Assembly: GCA_003158855.1 (NCBI GenBank)
Contig: PMLJ01000038.1
Coordinates: forward strand, 1-64,000
Length of the DNA: 64,000 nt
DNA from: Acidimicrobiaceae bacterium
GTDB taxonomy: Bacteria; Actinomycetota; Acidimicrobiia; Acidimicrobiales; RAAP-2
Direction: 5' to 3'
Shown: positions 33,264 through 42,502 of the stretch, in pieces
Layout of the letters: every line of letters starts with the position of its first letter
Position numbering within the stretch: the stretch's first letter is position 1
The notes under the pieces: model-generated
The model's database searches: none
Told to the model about the DNA's origin: nothing
Seen by the model: the letters and a program-made list of their open reading frames with translations, nothing else
Position numbers and translations under genes: made by a program

Positions 33264-34282
33264 TGAGCAGATCAAAGTTCCTGGACGGCCTGAAGGGGCG
33301 AAGCCTCCTGCGCGACACCGACCTCACGAAGAAGGAGTTCATGGCCCTCGTCGATCTGGCGTTCCTGCTGCGCCAGGAGAAGTGGACGGGCACCGAGAAG
33401 AAGCGCCTGAAGGGCAAGAACATCGCGCTGATCTTCGAGAAGACCTCGACGAGGACGCGCTCGGCCTTCGAGGTCGCCGCGCACGATCAGGGCGCGCACG
33501 TCACCTACATGGGACCCGGTGAGACCCAGTTGGGCAAGAAGGAGTCCGTGAAGGACACCGCCCGCGTGCTCGGGCGCATGTACGACGGCATTGAGTTCCG
33601 CGGGTTCGCCCACGCCGACGTGGAGAAGCTGGCCGAGTTCGCGGGCGTTCCGGTCTGGAACGGGCTCACCAACGAGTGGCACCCGACCCAGTTGCTCGCG
33701 GACGTCATGACGATCCTCGACCACACCGCAAAGCCGATTGAACAGGTCGTGCTCTCCTACGTGGGCGACGCTCGCAACAACACGGCGAACTCGATACTGG
33801 TGGTGGCGGCGCTGCTCGGCATGGAGATCCGGATCGGCGCCCCGGGCGTGCTGCAGCCGTCCGACGACGTCCAGAGGCTCGCCAGGTCCTCGGCGGAGCG
33901 CTCGAACGCCCGGATCACCATCACCGAGAGCGCGAGCGAAGCCGTCACCGGCGCCGACTTCATCTACACCGACGTGTGGCTGTCGATGGGCGAGCCCGAA
34001 GAGGCGTGGGGGTCGCGCATCGAGCAGTTGCTGGCGTACCAGGTGAACGCGGCATTGATCGAGTCCAGCCGGAATCCCGACGTCAGGTTCCTGCACTGCC
34101 TGCCGGCCCTGCACAACTGCGAGACCGCGATCGGCGACGAGCTCGCGAAGATCTACGGGGTCAGCGCGCTCGAGGTGACCGACGAGGTATTCGAGTCTCC
34201 GGCGTCGATCGTGTTCGATCAGGCGGAGAACCGCCTGCACACCATCAAGGCCATCATGGTCGCGACGCTGGCCGGAGGCTGA
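33263..34282 (+). CDS. arcB: Ornithine carbamoyltransferase
   Basis: 339 residues. Carbamoyl-phosphate motif [23 protein letters not shown], ornithine motif DVWLSMGE and HCLP in [10 protein letters not shown] are all intact. In this cluster it runs in the catabolic direction, splitting citrulline with phosphate to ornithine and carbamoyl phosphate. Start ATG 33263 overlaps arcA by one base; a biosynthetic argF role cannot be excluded. Confidence 0.93.
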   Translation: MSRSKFLDGLKGRSLLRDTDLTKKEFMALVDLAFLLRQEKWTGTEKKRLKGKNIALIFEKTSTRTRSAFEVAAHDQGAHVTYMGPGETQLGKKESVKDTARVLGRMYDGIEFRGFAHADVEKLAEFAGVPVWNGLTNEWHPTQLLADVMTILDHTAKPIEQVVLSYVGDARNNTANSILVVAALLGMEIRIGAPGVLQPSDDVQRLARSSAERSNARITITESASEAVTGADFIYTDVWLSMGEPEEAWGSRIEQLLAYQVNAALIESSRNPDVRFLHCLPALHNCETAIGDELAKIYGVSALEVTDEVFESPASIVFDQAENRLHTIKAIMVATLAGG

Positions 34283-34286
34283 GATC

Positions 34287-35213
34287 CTGATCGTCGCCGC
34301 CCTCGGCGGCAACGCCTTGCTGCAGCGCGGCGAGCGGCCGGCGGCGGAGATCCAGGAGCACCACGTCCTCGACGCGGTTGCGCACCTGGTCAAAGTCGCC
34401 GAAGGCAACACGCTGGTCGTCACCCACGGGAATGGTCCCCAGGTCGGCATGCTCGCGGTCGAGAGCGCCAGCGATCCCGTGCTCGATCACCCCTTCCCGT
34501 TCGACGTGCTCGGGGCCCAGACCCAGGGCATGATCGGCTACTGGCTGGCCCAGGCGCTGGCCAACGCGCTGCCCGCCCGGAGGGTGGTCGCGCTCGTTAC
34601 CCAGACGGTCGTCGACCTCAACGATCCGGCCTTCTCGAACCCCACCAAGTTCGTGGGGCGGGGCTACGCGCCGGACGAGGCTCGCCCGACGGCGGGGACC
34701 GGGTGGACCATGAGGCGGGACGGACCGCTGTGGCGTCGCGTCGTGGCGTCCCCCGAGCCGCTCGAAGTGGTGGAGATCGCGACGATCAGAGAACTCGTCG
34801 CTACGGGCACGATCGTGGTCTGCGCGGGAGGCGGGGGGGTGCCCGTGGCGCGCGACGAAGCGGGGAGCCTTCACGGCGTCGAGGCGGTCATCGACAAGGA
34901 CCTCGCTACGGCGGTGATCGCGCGCGACGTCAACGCGGACGCCATGCTGATCCTCACCGATGTGGCGGCCGTGCTCGCCGGCTACGGAACGGCGAACGAA
35001 CGTCCGATCCATTCGGCGACGGTCAGTGAACTGCGCGCCATGACCTTTCCCGCCGGGTCGATGGGCCCGAAGGTGGAAGCCGCCTGTCGGTTCGTGGAAG
35101 CCACCGGAGGGCGATCGGCCATTGGGTCCTTCGACGATTCGCTCGAGGTCCTTCTTGGCACGGCGGGCACGACCGTCGTCGCCTCCAGAAATCCGCGGGG
35201 ACCGAGCGAGTAA
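34287..35213 (+). CDS. arcC: Carbamate kinase, apparently with a CTG start
   Basis: 308 residues if it starts at CTG 34287. It makes ATP from carbamoyl phosphate and ADP, the energy-yielding step of the pathway. The essential N-terminal segment AALGGNALLQRGE, VTHGNGPQVGML, GGGGVPVA and DKDLATAVIA are present. No in-frame ATG, GTG or TTG lies before the LGGNALL motif; the first, TTG 34317, would delete it. GGAGG (34274-34278) is placed eight bases before CTG 34287, so that codon is the best start, with ATC 34284 as alternative. Five bases after arcB. Confidence 0.9.
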   Translation: MIVAALGGNALLQRGERPAAEIQEHHVLDAVAHLVKVAEGNTLVVTHGNGPQVGMLAVESASDPVLDHPFPFDVLGAQTQGMIGYWLAQALANALPARRVVALVTQTVVDLNDPAFSNPTKFVGRGYAPDEARPTAGTGWTMRRDGPLWRRVVASPEPLEVVEIATIRELVATGTIVVCAGGGGVPVARDEAGSLHGVEAVIDKDLATAVIARDVNADAMLILTDVAAVLAGYGTANERPIHSATVSELRAMTFPAGSMGPKVEAACRFVEATGGRSAIGSFDDSLEVLLGTAGTTVVASRNPRGPSE

Positions 35214-35223
35214 GTTCGAGGCC

Positions 35224-35412
35224 ATGTCCGAGTTCAGCAACGAGAGCGTCATCGCCATCGAAACCACGCTTAATGAGGTGGACCGCGCCCTCGAGCGCTT
35301 GCGTGTCGGCACCTACCGCGTCTGCCAGGTCTGCGCCACGCCCATCGCCGACGCCGACCTCATCGCCAATCCTCTGCTGGCGAACTGTCCGGCCCATCCG
35401 GAACTCGCGTAG
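35224..35412 (+). CDS. Short DksA/TraR-type zinc-finger protein
   Basis: 62 residues. A helical start (VIAIETTLNEVDRALERLRVGTY) leads to the DksA/TraR zinc finger, CQVCATPIADADLIANPLLANCPAH. It is much shorter than DksA (about 150) and lacks the long coiled-coil arm. Such truncated proteins may bind RNA polymerase or simply zinc. It sits just before a terminator. Confidence 0.7.
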   Translation: MSEFSNESVIAIETTLNEVDRALERLRVGTYRVCQVCATPIADADLIANPLLANCPAHPELA

Positions 35413-35431
35413 TCGCTGCTTCGAAAGCAGG

Positions 35432-35461
35432 AAGACCCGGTGGCCTGAACCACCGGGTCTT
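35432..35461. terminator. Bidirectional hairpin terminator
   Basis: AAGACCCGGTGG and CCACCGGGTCTT pair perfectly over 12 bases around a six-base loop. It lies between the convergent zinc-finger and sodN genes and so can serve both; there is no long T run. Confidence 0.8.
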
Positions 35462-35478
35462 GCTGATCGGGACGCCGC

Positions 35479-35895
35479 TTACTTCTTGGTCGCCCAGAAG
35501 AGTTCGGCGATCGCGTCGATCTCGCTGAGGAGACGGTCGGCGACGGTGACGTCGTTGGACTTCTTCGCGTCGCCGGCGGTCTTGGTGGCCATCCAGAAGA
35601 GGTCGTGCAGGTTGGGGAACTCCTTCAGATGGTCGACCTTGAAGTAGTCGGTCCACAGGACCCACAGGTGGTGCTTGACGAGCTCGCAGCGCTCCTCCTT
35701 GATGATGGTGGCGCGGACCTTGAAGTCGGCGTCCTCGGACGCGTTGTACTTCTCCATGCAGGCCTTCACCGACTGGGCTTCGATCCTCGCCTGGGCGGGG
35801 TCGTACACGCCACAGGGCAGGTCGCAGTGGGCCGACACCACGAGCGGGGTGGTGCTCGCGTCGAGTGCTTTGTTGATACGGGAAAGAAGCGTCAT
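35479..35895 (-). CDS. sodN: Nickel superoxide dismutase precursor
   Basis: 138 residues. After a 22-residue pro-sequence, the mature chain begins with the nickel hook HCDLPCGVY (H23, C24, C28), which binds the metal once exposed; the mature part has the usual ~116 residues and four-helix pattern. It turns superoxide into peroxide and oxygen in the cytoplasm. The gene is divergent from its maturation peptidase sodX. Confidence 0.95.
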   Translation of the reverse strand: MTLLSRINKALDASTTPLVVSAHCDLPCGVYDPAQARIEAQSVKACMEKYNASEDADFKVRATIIKEERCELVKHHLWVLWTDYFKVDHLKEFPNLHDLFWMATKTAGDAKKSNDVTVADRLLSEIDAIAELFWATKK

Positions 35896-35987
35896 GGCTT
35901 CGCCTTTCGATTGTCGCGGCCAACGAGGATGCTGACCAGTCCTACAAGGAGAAGGTTAGCCAGACCGCTCGTCTATCGTTCATTTTT

Positions 35988-36293
35988 GTGTCCCGGATCG
36001 TGCAGTTCCTCTTTCGTCGAGTCGCCGTCGACGGTCATTCGATGATGCCGACGTACCTGCCCGGTGAACGCCTGACGGCCATCCGCCGGTGGCGGCCGGT
36101 GCGCGTGGGCGATGTGGTCGTCGTTCGCGATCCGAGGGATCGCGGCCGCTGGCTCTTGAAACGATGCGTCGGGCGCAAGGGGCACCAACTCGACCTTCGC
36201 GGCGATAACGCCGGCGTTTCGACCGATTCGCGGGACTTCGGCCTGGTCCGGAGCCGCGACGTCGCGTGGATAGTGTGGAAAAGGCGAGCCTGA
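35988..36293 (+). CDS. sodX: SodX, nickel-SOD maturation peptidase (S26 family)
   Basis: 101 residues from GTG 35988. Serine S18 in VDGHSMMPTY and lysine K58 in RWLLKRCVG are the catalytic pair of signal-peptidase family S26; GDVVVVRDP lies between. Such short soluble forms next to sodN remove the SOD pro-sequence so the nickel hook can form. It shares a 92-base promoter region with sodN. Confidence 0.85.
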   Translation: MSRIVQFLFRRVAVDGHSMMPTYLPGERLTAIRRWRPVRVGDVVVVRDPRDRGRWLLKRCVGRKGHQLDLRGDNAGVSTDSRDFGLVRSRDVAWIVWKRRA

Positions 36294-36346
36294 CAAGGGA
36301 CTTTCTGCCCCTGACGGAATGATGACTCGACCGGTAGGCTTTGCGC

Positions 36347-37564
36347 ATGCCCCGTCTCAGCGTCCTGTCGTATCACACGTCGCCCCTGGCTCAGCCGGGC
36401 ACCGGCGACGGCGGCGGCATGAACGTCTACGTCCGCGAACTCTCGAGCGCGTTGGCCCGGCTCGGTCACGAAGTCGACGTCTACACCCGGCGCGACAGTC
36501 CCCAGCTTCGTGACGTCGAGCAGGTCGAACCGGGCTTTCGGGTCCACCACGTCAGCGCCGGGCCTGCGGCCCCGCTCGAGCGCGAGGCGTTGGCGGACCA
36601 CATCGGAGAGTTCACCGACGGGGTCGCGGCGTCGTTTCGAAGTTCCGGGAAGCCTGACGCGATCCACGCGAACTACTGGCTGAGCGGACTCGCCGGCCAC
36701 CGGTTGAAGCACGAGATGAACATTCCGCTGATCATGACGTTCCACACGTTGGAGCGGGTGAAGGCCGACCACTTCGAGGCCGAGTCCGAGGAACGCGCGC
36801 TGCAGGAGGCCGCGATCTTCGCCTGCGCCGACGCGGTCCTCGCCAGCTGCGAGGTGGAAGCCGAGCAGTTCGTCCGTTTCTACAACGCCGATCCGGCGCG
36901 GGTGCACATCGTGCCCCTCGGCGTCGAGCACGCGTTCTTCGCTCCGGGGTACCGTCCGCAGGCCCGCCGGGCCCTCGGGCTCGACGCCGACCAGACGTTG
37001 CTCTTGTTCGTCGGACGGCTCCAAGCCCTGAAGGGCGTGGACCTCGCGCTCGAGACGTTGATCGAGCTTCGCGCCCGGGGCCGAAACGCCATGCTGGCGA
37101 TCATTGGTGGGCCGTCGGGCGCCGACGGAAGAGAGACCTTGGCGAAGCTTCACGAGCGTGTCGCCGAGGCGGGCGTCATCGAGCACGTGAGCTTCGTCGC
37201 GCCGCAGGCCCATCAACTGCTTTCGTCGTGGATGCGCGCGGCCGACGTGACCCTCGTGCCCTCGCGTTCGGAGAGCTTCGGACTGGTGGCGCTGGAGTCT
37301 TCCGCGTGCGGAACGCCGGTCGTCGCGAGTGAGGTCGGGGGACTGATCACGCTGATCGAGCCCGGCGTCAACGGATTCCTGGTGTCCGATCGCGACCCGA
37401 GCGCCTGGGCTGACGCCGTCGAGGTGGCGACCAATCCCGAGACCACCACCGCGATGTCCAACAGCGCGGTCCTGCTCGCGCGCCGGTACACGTGGCGCTC
37501 GGCCGCGGAGTCGCTCGCGAGCCTCACCGAGCAGCTGAGCCTTTCGGGCCTCGTGCGTTGCTAG
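36347..37564 (+). CDS. mshA: D-inositol-3-phosphate glycosyltransferase
   Basis: 405 residues from ATG 36347 (an upstream TTG at 36341 is possible). GT-B fold, family GT4: PGTGDGGGMNVYVRELSSALARLGHEVDVYTRR at the start binds the acceptor, and FVGRLQALKGVD and SESFGLVALESSACGTPVVAS bind the UDP-sugar, with the E-x7-E signature. It starts mycothiol synthesis by joining GlcNAc to inositol phosphate. Immediately followed by the YbjN-like gene. Confidence 0.93.
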   Translation: MPRLSVLSYHTSPLAQPGTGDGGGMNVYVRELSSALARLGHEVDVYTRRDSPQLRDVEQVEPGFRVHHVSAGPAAPLEREALADHIGEFTDGVAASFRSSGKPDAIHANYWLSGLAGHRLKHEMNIPLIMTFHTLERVKADHFEAESEERALQEAAIFACADAVLASCEVEAEQFVRFYNADPARVHIVPLGVEHAFFAPGYRPQARRALGLDADQTLLLFVGRLQALKGVDLALETLIELRARGRNAMLAIIGGPSGADGRETLAKLHERVAEAGVIEHVSFVAPQAHQLLSSWMRAADVTLVPSRSESFGLVALESSACGTPVVASEVGGLITLIEPGVNGFLVSDRDPSAWADAVEVATNPETTTAMSNSAVLLARRYTWRSAAESLASLTEQLSLSGLVRC

Positions 37565-38053
37565 ATGTCGGCTCCGATCGGCGAAGAGGATGCGGCGCTC
37601 CGTCTGGATGAGGTTGTCCGAGAATGGGAGGCCCAGTGGCGCGCGAGCGGGCTGGTCGGAGAGGTGGAGCACGCGCCCCACAGCGACGACCGCGGCCACT
37701 TTCATTGGATGATCCGCCTTCGCGGCGACGAGAAGGACGTCATCGCACTGTGGCTGACGCTGCGCCAGCGCACCGTGCACTTCGAATCCCAGATCATGCC
37801 CGCCCCCGAGGAGAACCGCGAGGTTCTCTACCGGTACCTGCTCGTGAAGAACGCCGACCTGCGCGACCTGCACCTCGCCATCGGGCCAGAGGACGGCGTC
37901 TATCTGGTCGCGCAGGTTCCCATCGCCGATGTGACCCTCGAGCGACTGGACGAACTCGTCGGGGCGACGGTGCACTACGTCGATGAGATCTTCCCGACCG
38001 CCATGTCGATGGGGCTGGGTGCGCTGTATCGTCGCCGCCCCAGGAGAGAGTGA
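37565..38053 (+). CDS. YbjN-domain protein
   Basis: 162 residues starting on the base after the mshA stop. The fold pattern (FHWMIRLRGDEKDVIALWLTLRQRTVHFESQIMP, EENREVLYRYLLVKNADL, DGVYLVAQVPIADVTLERLDELVG) is that of YbjN/type III chaperone-like proteins, which commonly follow mshA in actinobacteria. No enzyme motif. It may chaperone or regulate a partner. Confidence 0.75.
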   Translation: MSAPIGEEDAALRLDEVVREWEAQWRASGLVGEVEHAPHSDDRGHFHWMIRLRGDEKDVIALWLTLRQRTVHFESQIMPAPEENREVLYRYLLVKNADLRDLHLAIGPEDGVYLVAQVPIADVTLERLDELVGATVHYVDEIFPTAMSMGLGALYRRRPRRE

Positions 38054-38076
38054 GGGTCACGCTGTAGCCTTGAAAC

Positions 38077-38883
38077 ATGGCTTTTGAACTAATCGTCGTC
38101 GGTGGCGGGCACATGGGATCGGCACTCGCCGAAGGACTGGTCAGCGCTTCGTGGTGTGCGCCCGAGCAGCTCGCCATCATCGAAAGCTCGGTGGAACAGC
38201 GCGAGTCGCTGAAGGCTCGCCTGCCGGGCGTCACGGTGCTCGCCTCGCTTGAGCTCGAGCACGTGGGCGATTCCACGGGTGCCGTCCTGTGCGTGAAGCC
38301 CCTCCACGCGGAGTCCGCGGCGCGGGTTTGCGGCATCGCGGGGGTTCGCCGACTTCTGTCGGTGGTGGCGGGGCTCTCGACGGCGCGCATCGAAGCGGTC
38401 TTCCCCGGTCCGATCGCGGTGATCCGCTCGATGCCCAATACTCCGGTGCTCGTGCGCAAGGGCGTCAGCGCCATCGCGGGCGGAGCGCACGTCACGAAGG
38501 ACGACCTCGACTGGGCCGAGTCGATCCTCGGAGCGGTCGGCACGGTCGTGCGGGTGACCGAACTGAACATCGACGCGGTGTCGGGGCTCTCGGGCGCGAT
38601 GCCGGCGTACCTGTACCTCGTCGTCGAATCACTCATCGAAGCCGGCGTCCACCAGGGGCTCTCGCGCGACGTGTCGCGTCAGCTGGTGGTGGGGACCTTC
38701 GAGGGATCGGCGGCGCTCTTGGCCGCGACGGGCGAGTCACCCGAGGAGCTTCGCTCCCAGGTGACCTCTCCCGGCGGGGTTACCGCGGCGGGACTTCGAA
38801 TGCTCGAAGGACGGGCGGTGCGAGCCGCGTTCTTGGAGGCGGTCGCCTCGGCCGCCGAGCGAAGCCGTCAGTTGGGCCGCTAG
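38077..38883 (+). CDS. proC: Pyrroline-5-carboxylate reductase
   Basis: 268 residues. N-terminal Rossmann motif VVGGGHMGSALAEGL binds NADPH; RSMPNTPV and SPGGVTAAGLRMLE near the end are the family signatures, and VSGLSGAMPAYLYLVVESL forms part of the dimer core. It reduces pyrroline-5-carboxylate to proline. Same direction and close spacing as its neighbours. Confidence 0.93.
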   Translation: MAFELIVVGGGHMGSALAEGLVSASWCAPEQLAIIESSVEQRESLKARLPGVTVLASLELEHVGDSTGAVLCVKPLHAESAARVCGIAGVRRLLSVVAGLSTARIEAVFPGPIAVIRSMPNTPVLVRKGVSAIAGGAHVTKDDLDWAESILGAVGTVVRVTELNIDAVSGLSGAMPAYLYLVVESLIEAGVHQGLSRDVSRQLVVGTFEGSAALLAATGESPEELRSQVTSPGGVTAAGLRMLEGRAVRAAFLEAVASAAERSRQLGR

Positions 38884-38895
38884 TAATGTTGGTCA

Positions 38896-39594
38896 ATGGC
38901 CGTCACCACACGTCTCAGAGCGAGGAAGCTGTCCGAACCGACCATCGCACGCCTGCCGGTCTACCAACGAATCGCTGAAGGCTGGCAGCGTCGGGGGCTC
39001 ACGCGGATCGACTCTCAGCAGATCGGCGAGCTCGCTGGCGTCACCGCGACGACCGTGCGCCGCGACCTCGCGGGACTCGGCTCCTTTGGAACGCGTGGCG
39101 CCGGGTACGACGTCAATGTGCTCAATGAACGCATCGGCGAAGCCCTCGGGCACGACCGCAAATACGACGTGGCCGTCGTCGGCATCGGCAACCTGGGCCG
39201 TGCGCTCGTCAACTCCTCCAACTTCCTGATCCGCGGCGCCCAGCTCGCGGATCTCTACGACAACGACCCCGAGGTCATCGGCACCGAGGTGGCGGGCCAC
39301 ATCGTCAAGCCCCTGAACGGGCCCATCGCGAGGGCCACCGTCGGGGTCGTCTGCGTGCCCGCGGTGGCGGCCCAGGAAGTCGCGGATCGGCTGGTGAACG
39401 CCGATATCCACGCCCTGCTGAACTTCGCCCAGCAGGTGATCACGGTGCCGCTCGGCACGGCGGTGCACTACGTGGACTTCTCCATCGAGCTGCAGATCCT
39501 GATGTACCACCTCAACAACGGCACGGGACCCCTCGGCGGGGGCTTACTCCACTCGCTCGGCATCGCCACCGCGAACCCCCTGCGGGCCACCTAG
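38896..39594 (+). CDS. rex: Redox-sensing repressor Rex
   Basis: 232 residues. An N-terminal winged helix (LPVYQRIAEGW, DSQQIGELAGVTATTVRRDL) binds the operator; the Rossmann domain (VVGIGNLGRALVN, YDNDPEVIG) senses NADH/NAD; FAQQVITVP and VDFSIELQIL complete the family pattern. It usually represses respiratory and fermentation genes when NADH is low. Directly upstream of hemA, as in many actinobacteria. I saw no clear Rex box near it. Confidence 0.95.
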   Translation: MAVTTRLRARKLSEPTIARLPVYQRIAEGWQRRGLTRIDSQQIGELAGVTATTVRRDLAGLGSFGTRGAGYDVNVLNERIGEALGHDRKYDVAVVGIGNLGRALVNSSNFLIRGAQLADLYDNDPEVIGTEVAGHIVKPLNGPIARATVGVVCVPAVAAQEVADRLVNADIHALLNFAQQVITVPLGTAVHYVDFSIELQILMYHLNNGTGPLGGGLLHSLGIATANPLRAT

Positions 39595-39618
39595 CATGGC
39601 CCTCATTGTGGAGACTCC

Positions 39619-40881
39619 GTGGCACTGATTTCGGTTGGCATCGACCACGAGCACGCATCACTCGACCTGCTCGAGCGCGTCACCGTGCTCGAGCACGAGT
39701 GGAACAAGGTCCTTCGCACGCTGCTGAGCCAGCGCAACATCCACGAGGCCGTCTTTGTCTCGACGTGCCTGCGCACCGAAGTCGTCGCCGTGATCGACCG
39801 TTTCCACGGGGCGATCGAAGAGATCACCACGACGCTCTCCGAGGCGACCGGCCTTGACGCCGGCGAGTTCGAGGACAAGCTGACGGTTCACTTCGACCGG
39901 GGGGTGGCGAACCATCTGTTCAGCGTCGCCGCTGGTCTGAAGTCCGTTGTCCCCGGCGAGTTCGAGATCCTCGGCCAACTTCGCCGTGCGCTCGAGCTCG
40001 CGTCCGAGGAGCACACCGCCGGACCGGAGCTGACCGAGCTGTTCCAGCGGGCGATCACCGCGGGCAGGCGCGTGCGCGCCGAGACGGGGATCGCCCGGGG
40101 AACGACGAGCTTCGCCCAGGCCTCGGTCGCCATGGCGCTCGAGGGACTGGGCGAGGAGATACACGGCGCCGACGTCGTCGTCGTTGGCGCGGGACAACTG
40201 GCCGCCGGGGTCGCGAAGAGCCTGCTGGGTTCGGCGGGTCAGATCGCGACCGTCACGATCTGCAATCGAACGATTGAAAAGGCGCAGTCGCTGCGCGACG
40301 AGATTGGCGACACCCGCGTGCTCGCGAGCGGCCTCGACGACATCGAAGCCAAGCTTCGCCTCGCGCGGCTCGCCATCATCTGCGTCGAAACCACGACGCC
40401 GGTCATCACGCGTGCGCACCTCGAGGGCTCCGCGCACCCGCTCTTGCTCGTCGATCTCGGGGTCCCCAGGGCCGTCGCGGTGGACGTCGAGGAACTGGGT
40501 CACGTGCGTCGCGTCGACATCGGGGACCTGCACCTGCGCGTCGAGCAGGCGCTCGGCGAGCGTCACGGAGCGGCCGACGAGGCCCGCGCCATTGTCGAGC
40601 ACGACGTCGAGAAGTACCTCCACGACCAGCGCGCGCGCGGCGCCGCCGCCATTGTGAGCGAACTGCGCGAGTACTTCGACGATATCGTGGACACCGAACT
40701 GCATCGTCGCGAGGGCGACCTTTCCGATCTCAGCGAGGAACAGCAGGAGAGGGTCCGCTCGCTCATCCGCTCGGTCGTCGCGAAGATCGCCCACCGCCCG
40801 ACCGTGGCACTGAAGGAGTCGGCCGGCACCGATCACGGCATTCGACTCAACGAGGCCACCCGTTCGCTCTTCGACCTGTGA
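39619..40881 (+). CDS. hemA: Glutamyl-tRNA reductase
   Basis: 420 residues from GTG 39619. Catalytic segment VSTCLRTEV contains the nucleophile Cys, the NADPH site is VVGAGQLAAGVAKSL with CNRTIEKAQ, and a C-terminal helical dimer domain follows. It commits glutamyl-tRNA to tetrapyrrole synthesis by reducing it to glutamate-1-semialdehyde. It overlaps hemC by four bases. Confidence 0.95.
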   Translation: MALISVGIDHEHASLDLLERVTVLEHEWNKVLRTLLSQRNIHEAVFVSTCLRTEVVAVIDRFHGAIEEITTTLSEATGLDAGEFEDKLTVHFDRGVANHLFSVAAGLKSVVPGEFEILGQLRRALELASEEHTAGPELTELFQRAITAGRRVRAETGIARGTTSFAQASVAMALEGLGEEIHGADVVVVGAGQLAAGVAKSLLGSAGQIATVTICNRTIEKAQSLRDEIGDTRVLASGLDDIEAKLRLARLAIICVETTTPVITRAHLEGSAHPLLLVDLGVPRAVAVDVEELGHVRRVDIGDLHLRVEQALGERHGAADEARAIVEHDVEKYLHDQRARGAAAIVSELREYFDDIVDTELHRREGDLSDLSEEQQERVRSLIRSVVAKIAHRPTVALKESAGTDHGIRLNEATRSLFDL

Positions 40882-41780
40882 GCGCGGTTCGCCTCGCGAC
40901 GCGCCGCTCGCCGCTCGCGCTTCTGCAGGCCGAACTCGTCCGCTCGAACCTGCAGCGCCACGGCGTGCGGGCAGAACTGGTGCTCATCGAGACGAGCGGC
41001 GATCGCACGCTCGACGTTCCCCTCTCGGTGCTGGGCGGCCAAGGGATCTTCGCGGTGGAGATTCAACGAGCGCTCCTTCGAGGCGAAGCCGACGCGGCGG
41101 TGCACAGCGCCAAGGATCTGCCCAGCCAGTGTCCCGACGGCCTCGAGATCGTGTGCGTCCCCGAGCGTCGCGACCCGGTTGACGTGCTCGTGGGGCGCTC
41201 GCTCGCGGGGCTCGGTCCGGGGGCGACCGTGGCGACGGGTTCGCCTCGCCGACGCGCCTTGCTGCTCGAACGTCGACCCGACCTCCAAGTGGTCGAGCTG
41301 CGCGGCAACATGGCCACGCGCCTCGCCACGCCTGGCACGGGAGGCGTCGACGCGATCGTCGCGGCGGCGGCTGCCCTGGAACGGCTGGGCCAGAGCGAGC
41401 TCATCGCCGAGCGCCTCGATCCCACGTGGTTCGTGCCCCAGGTGGGCCAAGGAGCCCTCGCGCTCGAAGCGCGACGCGACGACGTGGCGACCCACACGCT
41501 GCTCGCGAAAATCAACAATGATGAGGCCATGACCGCCCTCGTGACCGAACGAGCCTTCCTGGCCGAGCTCGGCACGGGGTGTTCGATTCCCGCGGGGGCC
41601 TACGCGCGCCTCGTCGGCGGCGTCATCCACGTGCACGGCGCGATGATCGGCGTGGACGGATCGACGAGCGTGCGCGCTTCGTTGAGCGGAGGGCCGCCCT
41701 CGCAGTTGGGCCGCGAGCTTGCGATCACGCTTCGCGATGAACTGGGCGGCGCGTTGCTTGCGGGCTGGGACCGCCTCTAA
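40878..41780 (+). CDS. hemC: Porphobilinogen deaminase
   Basis: 300 residues from GTG 40878 (GTGA overlap with hemA). Motifs: LATRRSPLALLQAELVR, VHSAKDLP, GSPRRRALLLERRPDL, RGNMATRL, and the cofactor-binding Cys in GTGCSIPAGAYA. It joins four porphobilinogens into hydroxymethylbilane. Confidence 0.95.
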   Translation: MSAVRLATRRSPLALLQAELVRSNLQRHGVRAELVLIETSGDRTLDVPLSVLGGQGIFAVEIQRALLRGEADAAVHSAKDLPSQCPDGLEIVCVPERRDPVDVLVGRSLAGLGPGATVATGSPRRRALLLERRPDLQVVELRGNMATRLATPGTGGVDAIVAAAAALERLGQSELIAERLDPTWFVPQVGQGALALEARRDDVATHTLLAKINNDEAMTALVTERAFLAELGTGCSIPAGAYARLVGGVIHVHGAMIGVDGSTSVRASLSGGPPSQLGRELAITLRDELGGALLAGWDRL

Positions 41781-41782
41781 CC

Positions 41783-42460
41783 GTGAAGATCGTTCTCACC
41801 CGAGAGACCGGTCACAACGAAATGCTCCGACCGCTGGTGCCCGACGGCGCCGACGTCGTCGAGGTTCCGCTCACCACGACCCGCTACTTCTCGGTCGATC
41901 ACGTCGACGAGGAGTTGAGGGCGAATCGTGACTACGCGAAGTTCCGCGCGCTCGTCGTCACCAGCCCGCGCAGCAAGGAGTACCTGGGCGTCGCGCGTGG
42001 CGCCCTCGCACCCAACGCGCAGGTCTACTCGGTGGGACGGGCGACCACCCGGGTGCTCGTGAATGAGGGCGTCACCGTCACGGCGGAGTCCGAAGGGTCG
42101 GCGGCGGAGCTGGGCGACGTCATTGGTCGTGGTCCGGTCCTGCTGCTCGGCGCGGGCGTCATTCGCGACGAGTTGCCCGAGGCGCTGCATAAACATGGAC
42201 TAAGAATCGCGCACGTCGCGTGCTACGAAACCCTCCCGGTCGCGCTCGACACTGAGGCCACGGCGACGCTGCGACTCGCCGACGCCGTCTTCATTGGCGC
42301 GCCGTCGGCGTGGCACGTGGCTCAAGAATTCATTGCTCCCTCGACGTGGGTGGTCGTGCCGGGTCTCACCACCGGCGCGCAAGTGCGCGTGACCCACGAG
42401 CGTGTCATCGAGGGCTGGGAGCCCTCGCTTCGCGACATCCTGGCGACCCTCGAGGACTGA
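41783..42460 (+). CDS. hemD: Uroporphyrinogen-III synthase
   Basis: 225 residues from GTG 41783, two bases after hemC. The two-lobed build is seen in VLTRETGHNEMLRPLV, VVTSPRSKEYL, VYSVGRATTRVLVNEG and IGAPSAWHVAQEF. It closes and inverts the last ring. Not fused to a methyltransferase, unlike some actinobacterial forms. Sequence of this family is weakly conserved; position supports the call. Confidence 0.85.
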   Translation: MKIVLTRETGHNEMLRPLVPDGADVVEVPLTTTRYFSVDHVDEELRANRDYAKFRALVVTSPRSKEYLGVARGALAPNAQVYSVGRATTRVLVNEGVTVTAESEGSAAELGDVIGRGPVLLLGAGVIRDELPEALHKHGLRIAHVACYETLPVALDTEATATLRLADAVFIGAPSAWHVAQEFIAPSTWVVVPGLTTGAQVRVTHERVIEGWEPSLRDILATLED

Positions 42461-42502
42461 TCCGCCCGAAGTGAGTCGGGGAGCGGGTAATAGGCTGGCG
42501 AT

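Noticed and set aside
36035-37975. A 646-codon open frame antisense to sodX, mshA and the YbjN-like gene
   Set aside because: Spans three well-supported genes on the other strand and has no recognisable domains; a GC-driven shadow.
39595-39618. TTGTG half-site before hemA as a Rex operator
   Set aside because: Only one half is present; a Rex box needs the inverted CACAA partner, which is absent.
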